Below, one piece after another: positions 22,524 to 34,769 of a stretch of DNA of 64,000 bases (the first letter of the stretch is position 1; the number at the start of each line of letters is the position of its first letter). The notes beneath the pieces are model-generated. The model worked only from the letters and a program-made list of their open reading frames with translations, was not told the DNA's origin and did not search any database. The stretch is taken from contig NC_077229.1 in assembly GCF_027887165.1 (NCBI RefSeq), positions 350,979,416 through 351,043,415 of the forward strand. Direction: 5' to 3'. The translations under genes and the position numbers were made by a program. The stretch is from Monodelphis domestica. Lineage: Eukaryota > Chordata > Mammalia > Didelphimorphia > Didelphidae.

Positions 22524-23206
22524 GGGGGGCGGAGGCAAGATGGCAGCATAGAAGCAGCAAACATTCAGACCTCTGAAAACCCTTCATTATCGATAATAAA
22601 ATAAAGGCTCCTGTGGGACTGAAAATCAAGCCTAACAACAAGACAGAGCCAAGGAACCCTCCTGCTGGAATCAACTAAAGAGGTACACCCCCAAATGTCA
22701 GAATTTTATAATACTCTGGTTTAAGGGAAAGGAAGAAGGAAGGTCCCGGGACCCCTCCCCCAGCTAGAGCTCTTAGACTCCAGTGGCAGGTAGAACCTCT
22801 GGGCTGGCAAAGGAGCTGGTCTGAATGGAGTACCTTGCAGACAAAGATGTGCCAGGCTCAGAGCTTCCAACACAGGCAGTGGGGAAGCAATTAGAGAAGA
22901 AATGCAGATCCAAGATCAGGCAGCCTATTTGCAGCAGCAGAGACATTCCATATTTCCCCCCCAACCCCATTCCTGAGGTTTTGGCCTCAGGGCATATCCA
23001 GCAACCCAGCTGGACTTAATCCCATCAAAACCTTCAGAGGGAAGAGAAGCACAAGCTCCAACAACTCTCCCTCAAAGATTGCAATGAGAGATTTGCTGAC
23101 AAAGCTCCAAAGGTGAAGGCTGAAAGAAAATCCCAAAACCACACACACAAAAAAAATGAGAGGGGCAAGAGCTCAGGCAACTTCAGGGAGTAAAGAAGGG
23201 GTAAAT
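22524..23206 (+). promoter_or_regulatory. L1 5' UTR / internal promoter region
   Basis: About 0.68 kb between the element start and the ORF1 start. It is richer in G+C than the rest of the element near its start and around 22740-22800. In mammalian L1 this part carries the internal RNA polymerase II promoter; that role is inferred from the family. Confidence 0.6.
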
Positions 23207-24336
23207 ATGAGCAAACCACAGAAAAAGAAAAAAGAAATTACAATAGGCAGCTTCTATACAGGCAATGAATCAAGAGCAAATAGAACAGAGAAGGATGAGG
23301 GAACACCAAGTAAAAAAAAACACAAAAAACAAACAAACAAAAAAAACAGAAACCCCAGCAAATTGGATACAGACTCTTGATGAACTCAAAATACAATTCA
23401 AAACACAATTAAGAGAGGTTGAAGACAACTGGGAAGAAAAGTTAAAAACTAAGATAAGGCATCTGGAAATAAGAGACACTTGAACTAAAACAAGAAAATA
23501 GTGTCTTGAAAACCAAAGCCAAAATTAACCAGTTTGAAAATAAGGCAAAGGAGATAAAAGATGAAGCAAAGAAAATGAAAAATGAGGAAAGAAGATGAAA
23601 GATGACATTGAAAGAAAATCAGACCAAAGGAGAAGGATGACCAAAAAGCATGGGATGAAATCCAGTCTTTAAGAACCAGGATACAACTATAAACAAGCGA
23701 CATCACAAGGCAGCAGGACACTATAAAACAAAATCAAAAGAATGAAAAAATTGAGGAAAATATGAAGCACCTCATTCACAAAACAGAAGATTTAGAAAAT
23801 CGTACCAGGAGAAACAACTTAAGAATCATTGGTCTACGAAAAGACCATGACAAAAGAAAAATCCTGGGCATCATACTACAGGAAATTATCCAAGAAAATT
23901 GCAATGATATTGTAGAACAACAGGGAAAAATGGAGATTGAAAGAATCCACAGACCACCTCCTGTACTTAATCCCCAACTGACAATACCTAGGAATATTAT
24001 AGCCAAATTCAAGAACTATCAGACCAAGGAAAAATATTACAAGCTGTTAAGAAGTCATTCAGATATCATGGAACCACAGTGAAGATAACACAACATTTGG
24101 CTGCATCTACACAGAAGGACTGAAAGGCATGGAATATGATATTCCAGAAAGCAAGGGAACCAGGTCTACAACTAATAATCAATTACCCAGCAAAACTGAC
24201 TATATTCTTACAGGGAAAAGTATAGCCATTTAATAAAATAGAAGAATTCCAAGCATTTATAAAGAAAAGACCAGACCTGAACAGAAAATTTGATGCCCAA
24301 GCAAAGAACTCAAGAGAATCATCAAAAGATAATTAA
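23207..24336 (+). pseudogene. L1 ORF1 (RNA-binding chaperone), broken
   Basis: The start is chosen at MSKPQKKKKEITIGSFYTG, a lysine-rich N-terminus typical of the family, although an in-frame ATG lies 51 bases upstream. A lysine- and glutamate-rich coiled-coil-like region follows, frameshifted around 23380-23470 and again near 23600-23750. The RRM-like core is clear at about 23790-23860 (ENRTRRNNLRIIGL), followed by the ERIHRPPP signature near 23940 and a C-terminal domain that is frameshifted after about 24080. It ends near ...SRESSKDN at 24336. ORF1p normally binds L1 RNA as a trimer and is required for retrotransposition. This copy has at least three disruptions. Confidence 0.9.
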
Positions 24337-24792
24337 GAAAGAGGGAAAAAAGAAAAACAAAACCAAAAAAAACCCAACAATTTTTTAAAAGAGATATAAT
24401 AAGTTAAAATTATGTGTATCCCTATAAGAAAAGAGGTCATTGGCAACTCTTAAAAATTGTTATTATCACCTGGGCAGCTAGAGGAATTATACTTAGAGGG
24501 AACAGTGACGAACTGTATAGGATGAAATGCCAAGACATAAATATGCATCCTATAGGGATATAGAAGGGTAACAAATGGACTGGTGAGGAGGGAATCAGTA
24601 CAAGGGAGGGAGAAAGTGGGGGGGTAGTATAAAAAGACTGTAAAGAAAATAAGAGGGCAATTAGAAGGGAGGAGACAGGAGAAAGGGAAATAAAATAAGG
24701 GTGGGAATTAGGGGGACTGATTAAAAACAAAACATTGGTGTAGAAGGAAATAGTGAAAGAAGAAAAGGCAGGATTAGGAGTGGAAATCAAAA

Positions 24793-27700
24793 ATGCTGGG
24801 CAATACACAGCTGGTAATCAAAATTCTGAATGTGAATGGAATGAACTCACTCATAAAATGCAAGCAAATAGCAGAGTGGATTTGAAACCAAAATGCTACC
24901 AAAGGCTGTCTACAAAAAACAGACATGAGGAAGGTAGACACACATACAGTAAAAAAAAAGAGGATGGAGCCAAATCTATTGGGCATCAACTGATAAAAAG
25001 AAGGCAGGAGTCTTAATCATGATATCTGAGAAAGCCAATATAAAAATAGATCTAGTTTAAACAGATAGGGAAGGTAATGACATCCTGAAAAAAGGCAGTA
25101 TAGACAATGAGGAAATATCAGTACTCAACATGTATGCACCAAATGGCATAGCATCCAAATATCTAAAGGAGAAACTAGTGGAACTCAAGGATGAAATAGA
25201 TAGAAAAAGTATACTAGTGGGAGACCTGAACCTTCCTCCATCAGAACTAGATAAATAAAACCAAAAAATGAATAAGAAAAAGGAAGAGAAATGAATGAAA
25301 ATCTTAGAAAATTTTAAAAAAGTAGATATATGGAGAAAAATAAATAGGGACAAAAAGGAATACACTTTTGTTTCAGCAGCACATGGTACATTCACAAAGA
25401 TTGATACTGTATTAGGGCATAAAAACTTTGCAAGCAAATGCAAAAGAGCATAAATAATAAATGCAACCTTCTCAGATCACAATGCAATGAAAATAATAAT
25501 TAGTAAGGGTACATGGAGAGGCATATCAAAAATTAATTAGACAATTAGACAATTAGATTCTCCAAAATGGTTTAAAGAACAAGTCATAGAGATAATTAAT
25601 AACTTCATTGAAGAAAATGACAATGATGAGACATCCTTTCAAAACCTATGGGATGCTACCAAAGTAGTACTCAGGAGAAAATTCATCTCCTTGAGTACAT
25701 ATATTAACAAATTAGAGAGGGCAGAGGTCAATGAATTGGGCATGCAAATTAAAAAAAAAAAAACTAGAAAGTGAACAAATTCAAAACCCTCAGATGAAGA
25801 CTAAATTAGAGATACTACAAATCAAAGGAGAAATTAATAAAATCGAGAGACAAAGAACTATTGATTTAATAAATAAGACTAGAAGCTGGTACTTAGAAAA
25901 AACAAATAAAATAGACAAAGTCTTGGTCAATCTAATTAAAATAAGAAAAGAAGAAAACCAAATTGACAGTATCCAAGATGAAAAGGAAACCTCACCTCTA
26001 ATGAAGGGGAAATTAAGGCAATCATTAAAAAAATTTTATGCCAATTATATGGCAATAAATATGGCAATCTAGGTGATATGGATGAATATTTACAAAACTA
26101 TAAATTGCCTAGACTAACAGAGGAAGAAATAGATTACCTAAATAACCCCATATCAGAAAAAGAAATTGAACAAGTCATGAAAGAACTCCCTAAGAAAAAA
26201 ATCCCCAGGTCAAGATGGATTCACAAATGAATTCTATCAAATATTCAAAGAACAACTAATCCCAATATTATACAAACAATTTGACAGAATAAGCCAAGAA
26301 GGATTTTACCAAATTCCTTTTATAACACAAATATGATACTGATTCCATTGTCAGGCAGGTCAAAAACAGAGAAAGAAAACTATAGGTGAATCTCCTTAAT
26401 GAATAAAGATGCAAAAATCTTAAATATGATTCTAGCAAAAAGACTCCAGCAAGTGAACATGAAGATTATTCAATATGACCAGGTGGGATTCATACCAAGA
26501 ATGCAAGGATGGTTCAATATTAGGAAAACCATCCACATAATTGACCATATCAACAAGCAAACCAACAAGAACCACATGATTATCTCAATAGATGCAGAAA
26601 AATCCTTTGATAAAATACAACACCCATTCCTATTAAAAACACTAGAAAGCATAGGAACAGAAGGGTCGTTCCTAAAAATAATAAACAGTATACATCTAAA
26701 ACCATCAGCTAATATCATCTGCAATGGGGATAAACTAGATGCATTCTCAATAAGATCAGGAGTAAAACAAGGATTCCCATTATCAACTCTATTATTTAAC
26801 AGTGTACTAGAAACACTAGCTATAGCAATTAGAGAAGAAAAAGAAATTGAAGGTATTAAAATAGGCAATGAGAAGCCCAAGCTATTATTCTTTGCAGATG
26901 ATATGATGGTCTACTTATATAATCCTAGAGAATCAACTAAAGAGGTATTGGAATTCAACAACTTTAGCAAAATTACAGGATACAAAATAAACCCACATAA
27001 GTCATCAGCATTTCTATATACCTCCAACATATCTCAGCAGCAAGAATTAGAAAGAGAAATTCCATTTAAAATCACCCTTGAGGGAAAAACAAACAAACAA
27101 ACAAACATAATAAAGTTCATTTGGAATAACAAAAGATCAAGGAGATCCAATGAAATCATGAAAAAAAAATGGAAGGAAGGTGGTCTTGCAGTCCCAGATC
27201 TCAAACTATACTATAAAGCAGTGGTCATCAAAACAATTTGTCTAAGAGACAGAAAGGAGAATCAGTGGAACAGACTTGGGATAAGTGACCTCAGCAAGAC
27301 AGTCTATGATCAGCCCAAAATAAAGATCCCAGTTTTGGGGACCAAAACCCACTATTTGATAAAAACTGCTGGGAAAGTTGGAAGATAGTATTGAAGAGAT
27401 TAGGTTTGGATCAATATCTCACACCCTACACTAAGATGAACTCTAAATGGGTGAATGACCTAAATATAAATAAGGAAACTATAAGCAAATTAGGTGAACA
27501 CAGAATAAGTATACATCTCATATCTTTGGGAAAGGAAAGACTTTAAAACCAAGCAAGAGCTATAAAAAATCACGAAATGTAAAATAAATAATTTTGATTA
27601 CATCAAATTAAAAAGTTTTTGTACTAGCAAAACTAATGCATCCAAAATTAGAAGGGAAGCAATAAATTGGGAAACAATCTTCATTACAAAAACCTCTGAC

Positions 27701-28383
27701 GAAGGTCTAATTACTCAAATTTATAAAGAGCTAAACTAACTGTACAAAAAAATCAAGTCATTCTCCAATTGATAAATGGGCAAAGGACATGAATAGGTAA
27801 TTTTCAGATAAAGAAATCAAATTTATTAACAAGCATATGAAAAAAGTGTTCTAAATCTCTTATAATCAGAGAAATGTAAATCAAAACAACTCTGCTAGAC
27901 CTCATGTCTAGCAGATTGGCTAACATGACATCAAAGGAAAGTAATAAATGCTGGAGTGAATGTGGCAAAGTTGTGACATTAATGTATTGCTGGTGGAGTT
28001 GTGAATTGATCAAACCATTCTGGAGGACTGTTTGGAACTATGCACAAAGGGTACTAAAAGACTATCTGCCATTTGATCCATCCATAGCACTGCTGGGTTT
28101 GTACCCCAAAGAGATAACAAGGAAAAAGAGTTGTACAAATATATTTATAGCTGTGCTCTTTGTGGTGGCAAAAAAGTAGAAAATGTGGGAATGCCTTTCA
28201 ATTGGGGAATGGCTGAACACATTGTGGTATATGTTGGTGATGGAATACTATTGTGCTCAAAGGAATAATAAAGTGGAGGAATTCCATGTGAACAGGAACG
28301 ACCTCCAGGAATTGAGGCAGAGTGAAAGGAGCAGAACCAGGAGAACATTATACACAGAGACTGATACACTGGGGTATAATTGA
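24793..28383 (+). pseudogene. L1 ORF2 (endonuclease and reverse transcriptase), broken
   Basis: Begins near MLGNTQLVIKILNVNGMNS, the start of the AP-endonuclease-like domain. Endonuclease landmarks remain: LQKT near 24909 (family LQET, so the catalytic Glu is Lys here), GDLN near 25223, the IDTVLGHK segment near 25400 and SDHNA near 25475. The reverse-transcriptase core is best preserved at 26399-27388, an open 329-codon frame with [13 protein letters not shown] and the catalytic FADD (about 26893). At about 27087-27110 the sequence jumps from 'PFKI...' to '[10 protein letters not shown]'. Roughly 80 codons normally present there are missing and an (AAAC)n run sits in their place. The C-terminal Cys/His region continues to TETDTLGYN at 28383. 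Several stops and frameshifts occur, so it is inactive. Length is about 3.59 kb against about 3.8 kb for intact mammalian ORF2. Confidence 0.92.
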
Positions 28384-28743
28384 ATGTAATGGAGTTCTTC
28401 ATTAGTGGAAATGCAGTGATCCTGAACAAATTGGAGGGATTGAGGAGAAAAAACACTATCCACATTCAGAGGAAAAACTGTGGGAGTAGAAACACTGAAG
28501 AAAAAGAACTGCTTGAATACATGGGTCGATGGGGGATATGGCTGGGGATGTAGACTCTAAATGAACATCCTAGTACAAATACCAACATCATGGAAATAGC
28601 TTTTAATCAAGGACACATGTAATACCCAGTGGAATTGTGCTTTGGCTGTGGAAAGGTTGGGTGGTGTGAGGGAGGGAAATAATGTAATTATTGTAACCAA
28701 GGAATAATGTTCTAAATAGACTAAATTAATTAATTAAAAAATA
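28384..28743 (+). other. L1 3' UTR and A-rich tail
   Basis: Includes the 'ggttgggtggtgtgagggaggg' G-rich tract near 28655, typical of L1 3' UTRs, and ends in AT/A-rich sequence. The truncated copy at 13650-13992 matches this segment closely. Confidence 0.85.
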
Positions 28744-28758
28744 AAAAAGCTACATGTT
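28744..28758 (+). repeat. 15-bp L1 target-site duplication, right copy
   Basis: Exact match to 22509-22523. The exact boundary against the A tail is ambiguous by one or two A residues. Confidence 0.95.
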
Positions 28759-28759
28759 A

Positions 28760-30000
28760 TCTCATATATATGAATGTATCAATTTTAAGCTAAAATATTT
28801 AAATCCATACCAAGGAATATAAAACATAATAACTCACTCTAAATCATCATTTTTATATCTAGCCTATTTTTTTTCAGTGAAGATTTGACATTCTAGAGGG
28901 AGTGAGGAAGAATGAAGTCTATTGCCAGCATGTATTTGAATTTGGACCTATTTTCCTTTATTTTTATTTTATTCTATTCCATTTCTAGGACTGAAATGGG
29001 CAGGATGTATCATCTGAGTATGGCAGCTCCATAGGCAGCCCATAAAACTGCTCAGAAGGCTTTGTAGGTGTTTATTTATATATGCAATTTTATTTCTCAC
29101 TTTAAGAATACACAGTACAAGCTTGGAATTAAAAGTAAAAGCATTTAATATGAGTGTGTCCCATTCATCATTAACATATTTTATTGGGGATTAACAACTC
29201 TGTGACAGATATACAAATGAGGGAGGTGGGGAAATCTGATGGATTCTAAACCAATAGGAGTTGTATCCATGTGCCTGAGGACAGAGGAGGAATCTGGCCT
29301 TTATGGAGTAGGTAGTTTAATGAAATAACTTGAGGGATGGAGCTTATTGAATCAGATAAACAGAATGGATCATTGAAAAAGATGATGTATGAGGTATTGC
29401 CAGAGTGCCAAAGGACTGACAAGGTAATTTTCCATTCTACAGAACTGATTAGATTTAATTGTTGAGAGACGCAAGTGCCTGAGATAGGTAAATGTTTGCT
29501 CTGAGACATTCTTCTAGTTCTTTTAGATGATCTAAAAGCAATCATCTCAGGCTAAAGTCAGCAAGTATAAAACTTAAGTAGGTGCCTATCACTGGAAGAC
29601 TCAGATAGGCAGACCAGTGGCAGGAAACCCACAATCTACTCAGCAGCGACTCCCTAGCCTTCCTGTCAAATCCCGATTTTTTCCAAGGGGGAAAGGAAGG
29701 ACTAACATAAACAGTAGAAGAGGCAAAATAAGAGGAAGCAGCATTAAAGGCAGAGCCTTTGCATCACCAGACAGATTAAACACCAGCAAAGAGCCGAGAG
29801 GTCATGAGAAGCACACTGATGAGAATTTCCCTATAGCCCTCTTTGATCAGCTTTTCTTTTCATGTCCAGTCTTTTTCTGAATCTCTCTGGATCCTTGTCT
29901 TGTCGTTCTCCCTAACTCCCTACGGAGTGCTGAAAGCAGCTGTCATCTGGCACAGAAGTGACGATATAAATAGATTTTCCTCCTTTCCTTTTTTTACCCC
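28760..30000. other. Repeat-poor unique stretch
   Basis: About 1.2 kb with no recognised interspersed repeat and a balanced base composition compared with its surroundings. It contains an 87-codon plus frame (29617-29880) and a 99-codon minus frame (29246-29545) without recognised similarity. A consensus TATA-like TATAAATAG lies at 29965-29973, just after a gtgacg half-site, immediately before the TTTC array. Confidence 0.4.
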
Positions 30001-30410
<410 letters not shown>

Positions 30411-30419
30411 CAATAGTGA

Positions 30420-30855
30420 TGACACCATTCTCATGGTGAGTAAGATTTGAATCCTAAAAATTATTTTGACTGATTTTCCAGTTACCTCTAATGTCTGTTT
30501 ATTCACTCAATAGATATTTCTGAAAGAATTGATACATGTAGTTTGTTTAGATAAGACACAGTCCCTGACCCCATGGGAATTATAGTCTTCTAGGAGAACA
30601 GGATGCTAATAAAAAATAATTTTGCTACAATAATATTATTAGACAAATGTATTAGTTACCTCCCCACATATGGCTATGGAATTCATCTTCCTCATGGTCA
30701 CCTCTCATCATGAATAGAATCATGTCCAGAAACTTCCCTCATAAATATTAAATATCAAATCAATCCACAGACATTTAATCAGGTTCTTAGGACATACACT
30801 CTTCACTGAAGACATTCAACAAGTTGGTTCCAATCTCCTGCTAGGTGGTAAAGGA
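30420..30855. other. Unassigned stretch
   Basis: No recognised element. Confidence 0.35.
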
Positions 30856-30859
30856 TTTC

Positions 30860-31105
30860 TAAATGGTAGAGTGGTCAGAGTTGAAGGCCTAGGATCAAAG
30901 GGCTCAAGTGCAAATCTGGCCTCAAACACTTACTAACCCTTTGATGCTGGGCAAGTTACAGAACCCTGTTTAGCTCAGTTTTCTCACTAGTAAAATGAAC
31001 CAGAAAAGGGAAGTGGCAAACCACTCCAGTATCTTTGCCATAAAAACCTCAAATGGTGTCACAAATAGTTGGATACAACTGAAATTAACTGAATAACAAT
31101 TACTA
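30860..31105 (+). mobile_element. Marsupial CORE/tRNA-type SINE (MAR1-like)
   Basis: Near full length: 'gtggtcagagttgaaggcct' head, 'aaatctggcctcaaacactta', 'ctgggcaagttacagaaccc', 'cagttttctcac', 'gtggcaaaccactccagtatctttgcc', 'caaatggtgtcacaaatagttgg', ending 'actgaataacaa'. This is the second SINE type in the window, distinct from that at 9844. The name MAR1 is from memory. Confidence 0.8.
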
Positions 31106-31299
31106 CTCTTTTGAACTATTGTTCTCCAACTAAACTATTTTATTTTTTATGGCTCTGTCTTAGTTCATTCTTTTTCCTATACCTAAATGACTTTTTAATC
31201 TTTTCTACCTATTAAAAATCTACCTATGCTACAAAACAACTCAAAACTAACTTTTTTTCTTTCATGAAAGATTTTTATTGAGGCAGAAGTGATTTTTTT

Positions 31300-31510
31300 T
31301 AGGGCAAGAGGATAATTATTTATAATATCTATCCTCACAACAATCCTGAAGTTGATGCTGTTATTATCTCAATTTTGTAGTGTAAAAAAAGTGAAGCTGA
31401 GTGACTTATCTAGTATCAAATATCTGGTAAGTTCAAGAAAAAAAAAATTTCAACTCAGGCCTTTCATGGGCTTGGTTCTTTCTTTCTCAGGTTTTTCCCA
31501 TTAGGCTGAC
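31300..31510 (-). repeat. MIR, antisense
   Basis: 'tatctatcctcacaacaatcctgaagttgatgctgttattatctcaattttgtagtg' and 'ctgagtgacttatctagtatcaaa' are reversed MIR landmarks. 31510-32345 contains no recognised feature. Confidence 0.65.
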
Positions 31511-32344
31511 AGCAATATCTGGCTTAGATATGGTCCCTACCATATACTTCATGGGTACAATAATTTTACATGATTGAGGCATGTGCAAAAAAAAATCCTG
31601 GTTAGACTTATTTAAGATAATCTATCTTTAATGTAGCAGAAGGGGAATTAATTAGCTTTTAGCCACACTAACATTGTTTGTGTGAACAAAATATAATTTT
31701 CACTATTAAAAATTATCAACTATCCTTGAATGTTAATGCTATATCAGTTTCTAGAAAATAAGCCAGAAATTTTCCCAGTCTAATTCTTATATCTGCTCCT
31801 TTATGTACCAACATTTATTTTTTGCTTTTCAGTAACATCCATTATGATTGCACTGAAGGTCCCTTTAGACTTGCAGTGAAGATAGGAAGTTAAATTGAAG
31901 ATAAAATTCATTGATGATCCCAAGGTGAGATAGGAAGAATAAACATTTATTATTTGAAGTTTGATAATTAAAGTCATTTTAGTTAATTAATATGGCAAAG
32001 ATAGGTATTGGGCTAGGTCTTAGAAAAATGAAATTTAGCACAATTCAAAAACTTTACTGAACTGTTATGTAAATGATTATGCTAAGAATTGAAGAATACA
32101 AAAGTTTAGTATAAAGAAGTAAACCTTTTACTTATATACCTTAAAGTCTTATGGGGGAAGGTGTATAACATGTATAAATAGATACAATGATTTCAAGGAT
32201 CCTGTAATTTCATTAAATGAAATTTGGATTTTGTTGCTAAAGACTCCTTTCTCTTTCCCATCTTGCTTTGTACCTTTCATGTAGCTAAGAATATTCATTG
32301 TATTCTCAGGTGTATTTTATTTTTCTTAGAAAAAGTATGATTGA

Positions 32345-32480
32345 TTAGAGGCAGCATGGCATAATGGACAGAAGAGTTGATCTCAGAGCAAATAAGACCT
32401 TGGTTCAGATCCTAACTCTGGTGCAACCTATGTGACTTTGGACAAGTCACTTTTTAGTGCTTCAGACAACAGTAAGATTA
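32345..32480 (+). repeat. MIR 5' half
   Basis: 'ggcagcatggcataatggacag', 'ttggttcagatcctaactctgg', 'tgtgactttggacaagtcac' in order. Confidence 0.75.
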
Positions 32481-32599
32481 TAAATTGCATAGAAAGTGTT
32501 CTGTATTCATAGAAGGAGTTTCTTCATCTAGAAATCCCATAATTTAATAAATTTACCAATTAAGTATCTATTCATATTGGATTGCTAATAATAAATTTC

Positions 32600-32745
32600 A
32601 CATTTGTACAACTAGATAGATGAAGTCTTTCCTGATATATTTAAATAAGTTTGTGTTTTCAATCCCTACATAATATAAACCCAGTACCTAGGACAGTATT
32701 CATCATGCAGTAATCAGTTAATAAATTCTTATTAATTGATTAGAA
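32600..32745 (+). repeat. L2 3' end
   Basis: 'gatgaagtctttcctgatatat' and 'cccagtacctaggacagtattcatcatgcagtaatcagttaataaattcttattaattg' match the L2 3' terminus. Confidence 0.6.
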
Positions 32746-32754
32746 TAATCTCTC

Positions 32755-32935
32755 AACTAGGATTATAAACATTTAAGGATGAAAGGAACATAATTCACTT
32801 TTCCTTTTTTTTAACTGATGAAGAACTAAGACCCAAACAAGATCTTGATTGACGTACCCCTAGGCATGAGTAAAAAAAAATTATGAAGGATTTGAACCCA
32901 GGACATCTGGATCCAAATCTATTAGTGTTTTCATG
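32755..32935 (-). repeat. MIR-like, antisense
   Basis: 'taactgatgaagaactaagacccaaa' and 'aaggatttgaacccaggacatctgg' in reversed order. Diverged. Confidence 0.5.
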
Positions 32936-32999
32936 GATTTGATGCCTTCAACTTTCATTCCTTATTTTTCTGGATGAATTTTTTTTCAACTCAATTCAT

Positions 33000-33560
33000 T
33001 ATATTTTTATTAAGTGCCTTCTATTTCTCCAGGCTTATACTAAGTGCTGGTGATGCAGAGAGAAAACGAAAATAAATCCTTCTCTTCCCTCAATGGGCTT
33101 ATTACTGGGTTAGAGTGAGAAATAATACTTATCTAAATATAGTAGAAAGGCAATTATAAAGGATAAAGTGATAACTGAAGACATTACAAGAAGTTTCATG
33201 GATAAGCAGAAATTTGGAGGGAGTAGTACATTCCAAGGAGGAGGAATATCTAGTTTAGTAGCAACAGAGTTTGTGAAAATAAATAAAATGAAATAAGACT
33301 GAAAGGGGAAGGTAAAGATGATAGGGTAGGCCTTAAATCACAGATCAAGGAATTTGTATTTCTATCTTCAAATCAATAGGGAGATACAGAAAAAAATTTT
33401 AAAGGAAAATAACATAATCAAAACTATTCTTTAGATAGGTTATTTTGAAATTATATGGAGAACAGAATGGAAGTAGGAATGACTAAAAGCCAGGAGGCTA
33501 ATTAGGAGAGTATAACAAAGGCCAAAAGTGACAAGGGCGTTGTCCAGATCAGTATAGCCC
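33000..33560 (-). repeat. L2 3' half, antisense
   Basis: Starts with 'attaagtgccttctatttctccaggcttatactaagtgctgg', then 'cttctcttccctcaatgggctta', 'gtagtacattccaaggagg', 'taggccttaaatcacagatcaagg', 'gccaggaggctaattaggag'. All are in the reversed order of the L2 3' UTR and coding end. Confidence 0.6.
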
Positions 33561-33639
33561 TTTGGTTGAAGAGAAGGGGATAGGTGGGATAATCAAAGAA
33601 TCACAGAACTATTTCTGCAGTATAGCACAGTAGTTATGT

Positions 33640-34700
33640 GACTAAACCACATTTGAAAAAAGAAGTCCAATCACAACATATGTGGAAAGGAAAATTGTGA
33701 ATCAAGCTTTTGCATTTCTGCCCACTGAGGTAGAGCAGATAGCAGTTAGAATATGAGGAATGGGGGGAGTGACAGAAGAGGATTGTAGGAGAAACTGCTA
33801 ACTGAAAGGGTCTTTGCCCTCTGAACTCATTTGAGTGTGGAGCAAAGACCTAGAGCTCTATATCCCAACCTGTGGAAAACCTTGCCTCCATTTCCCTTAC
33901 ACTGAAGAAGAAGGTTCTTGTATGTTCGAGAGCATCCTTTAGAGGAAGAAATCCAACAACAACAGCTGCTGACTGGGGTTGATGCCTTAACTTCAGGGGG
34001 TCACCCTGAAGATCCTTTCCATCCCTTGATCTTCCCCAAGAAGGACACTTGCCTTTTTAGTAGATTAGAGATAGTGACTAGCTAAGAAGAAAATAAGCTG
34101 AAGCTGAGCCATCATGGCTCAGCTGAAGAAGAAAAAACAAGGGTCACCTATTCCCACTTACCTATCCCGTTTCTTGACTTACTCTAATTATTAAACTACT
34201 TGAAAAATAGATGGCAGTCAGATTCATATTGAAGGGAGAACAAAGACAAAGAAGCTGTGGCTAAGCTAGCCATTAACCTAGGCTAAACAACAAAAGCCTA
34301 GGCTTAACCTAGGCTCAAAAACAAAAGCCAACAGTGACAATAAAACTGCCAGACAAAGGGGAATTCTGGGGTTCATCTAACAGACCAGCCTTGAGAAGTA
34401 AATTCCCCTATTCCCCAGAAGCCACCCAAAACACTGGTCCTGTCATCCTTAACCTAACCTTACCCAGGAAATTACAAAGAGAGTCTCTCAGCAGAGAGTT
34501 ACCTCTCTCCCTTTCTCTCACCAGTCTCCATATTCCCTCTGCACTTTACCTCCTCCATTCCCTGTACCAACCCTTCCTGTATCCCCTTTATATCTTTAAT
34601 CCTGTTCCATTATTATACATAGAAGGCATCTGGCTTTTTTTTAATAGATCTTTAGTAATGGAGGACTCACTCCTCCTCAGGGCAACCTGATATACTTTGG
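33640..34700 (+). mobile_element. Possible LTR-retroelement remnant
   Basis: About 1 kb of non-L1, non-SINE sequence of mixed composition. It has several perfect short inverted repeats (34102-34124; CCTAGGCT/AGCCTAGG around 34277-34302) and a pyrimidine-rich distal part. The CCTAGG-type hairpins resemble those in the LTRs at 37098 and 46156, which is the main reason for the guess. Boundaries, orientation and identity are uncertain. Confidence 0.3.
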
Positions 34701-34769
34701 AACAATTCAAATTTTTAGGAATATTTTTATTATCTAAAGCCTAAAGTAACCTATCACTTTTCAACTTTC

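Larger units (their letters stand above)
22524..28743 (+). mobile_element. Full-length LINE-1 (6.2 kb), inactivated
   Basis: Starts with 'ggggggcggaggcaagatggc', the typical 5' end of full-length mammalian L1, and ends in an A-rich tail. A perfect 15-bp duplication flanks it. Order: 5' UTR (22524-23206), ORF1 (23207 to about 24336), an unusually long inter-ORF spacer of about 450 bp, ORF2 (about 24793-28383) and 3' UTR (28384-28743). Both frames carry several stops and frameshifts, and ORF2 has an internal deletion, so the copy cannot encode active proteins. The intact duplication and complete 5' end indicate a fairly recent, complete reverse-transcription event compared with the truncated L1s elsewhere in the window. 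Confidence 0.95.

Noticed and set aside
26399-27388. 329-codon frame as a host gene
   Set aside because: It is the L1 reverse-transcriptase core ([17 protein letters not shown]) inside the full-length L1.
30860-31105. tRNA-like head that could suggest a tRNA gene
   Set aside because: The full length and 3' half fit a CORE-type SINE. The cloverleaf is not intact, and the same holds for the other SINE heads.
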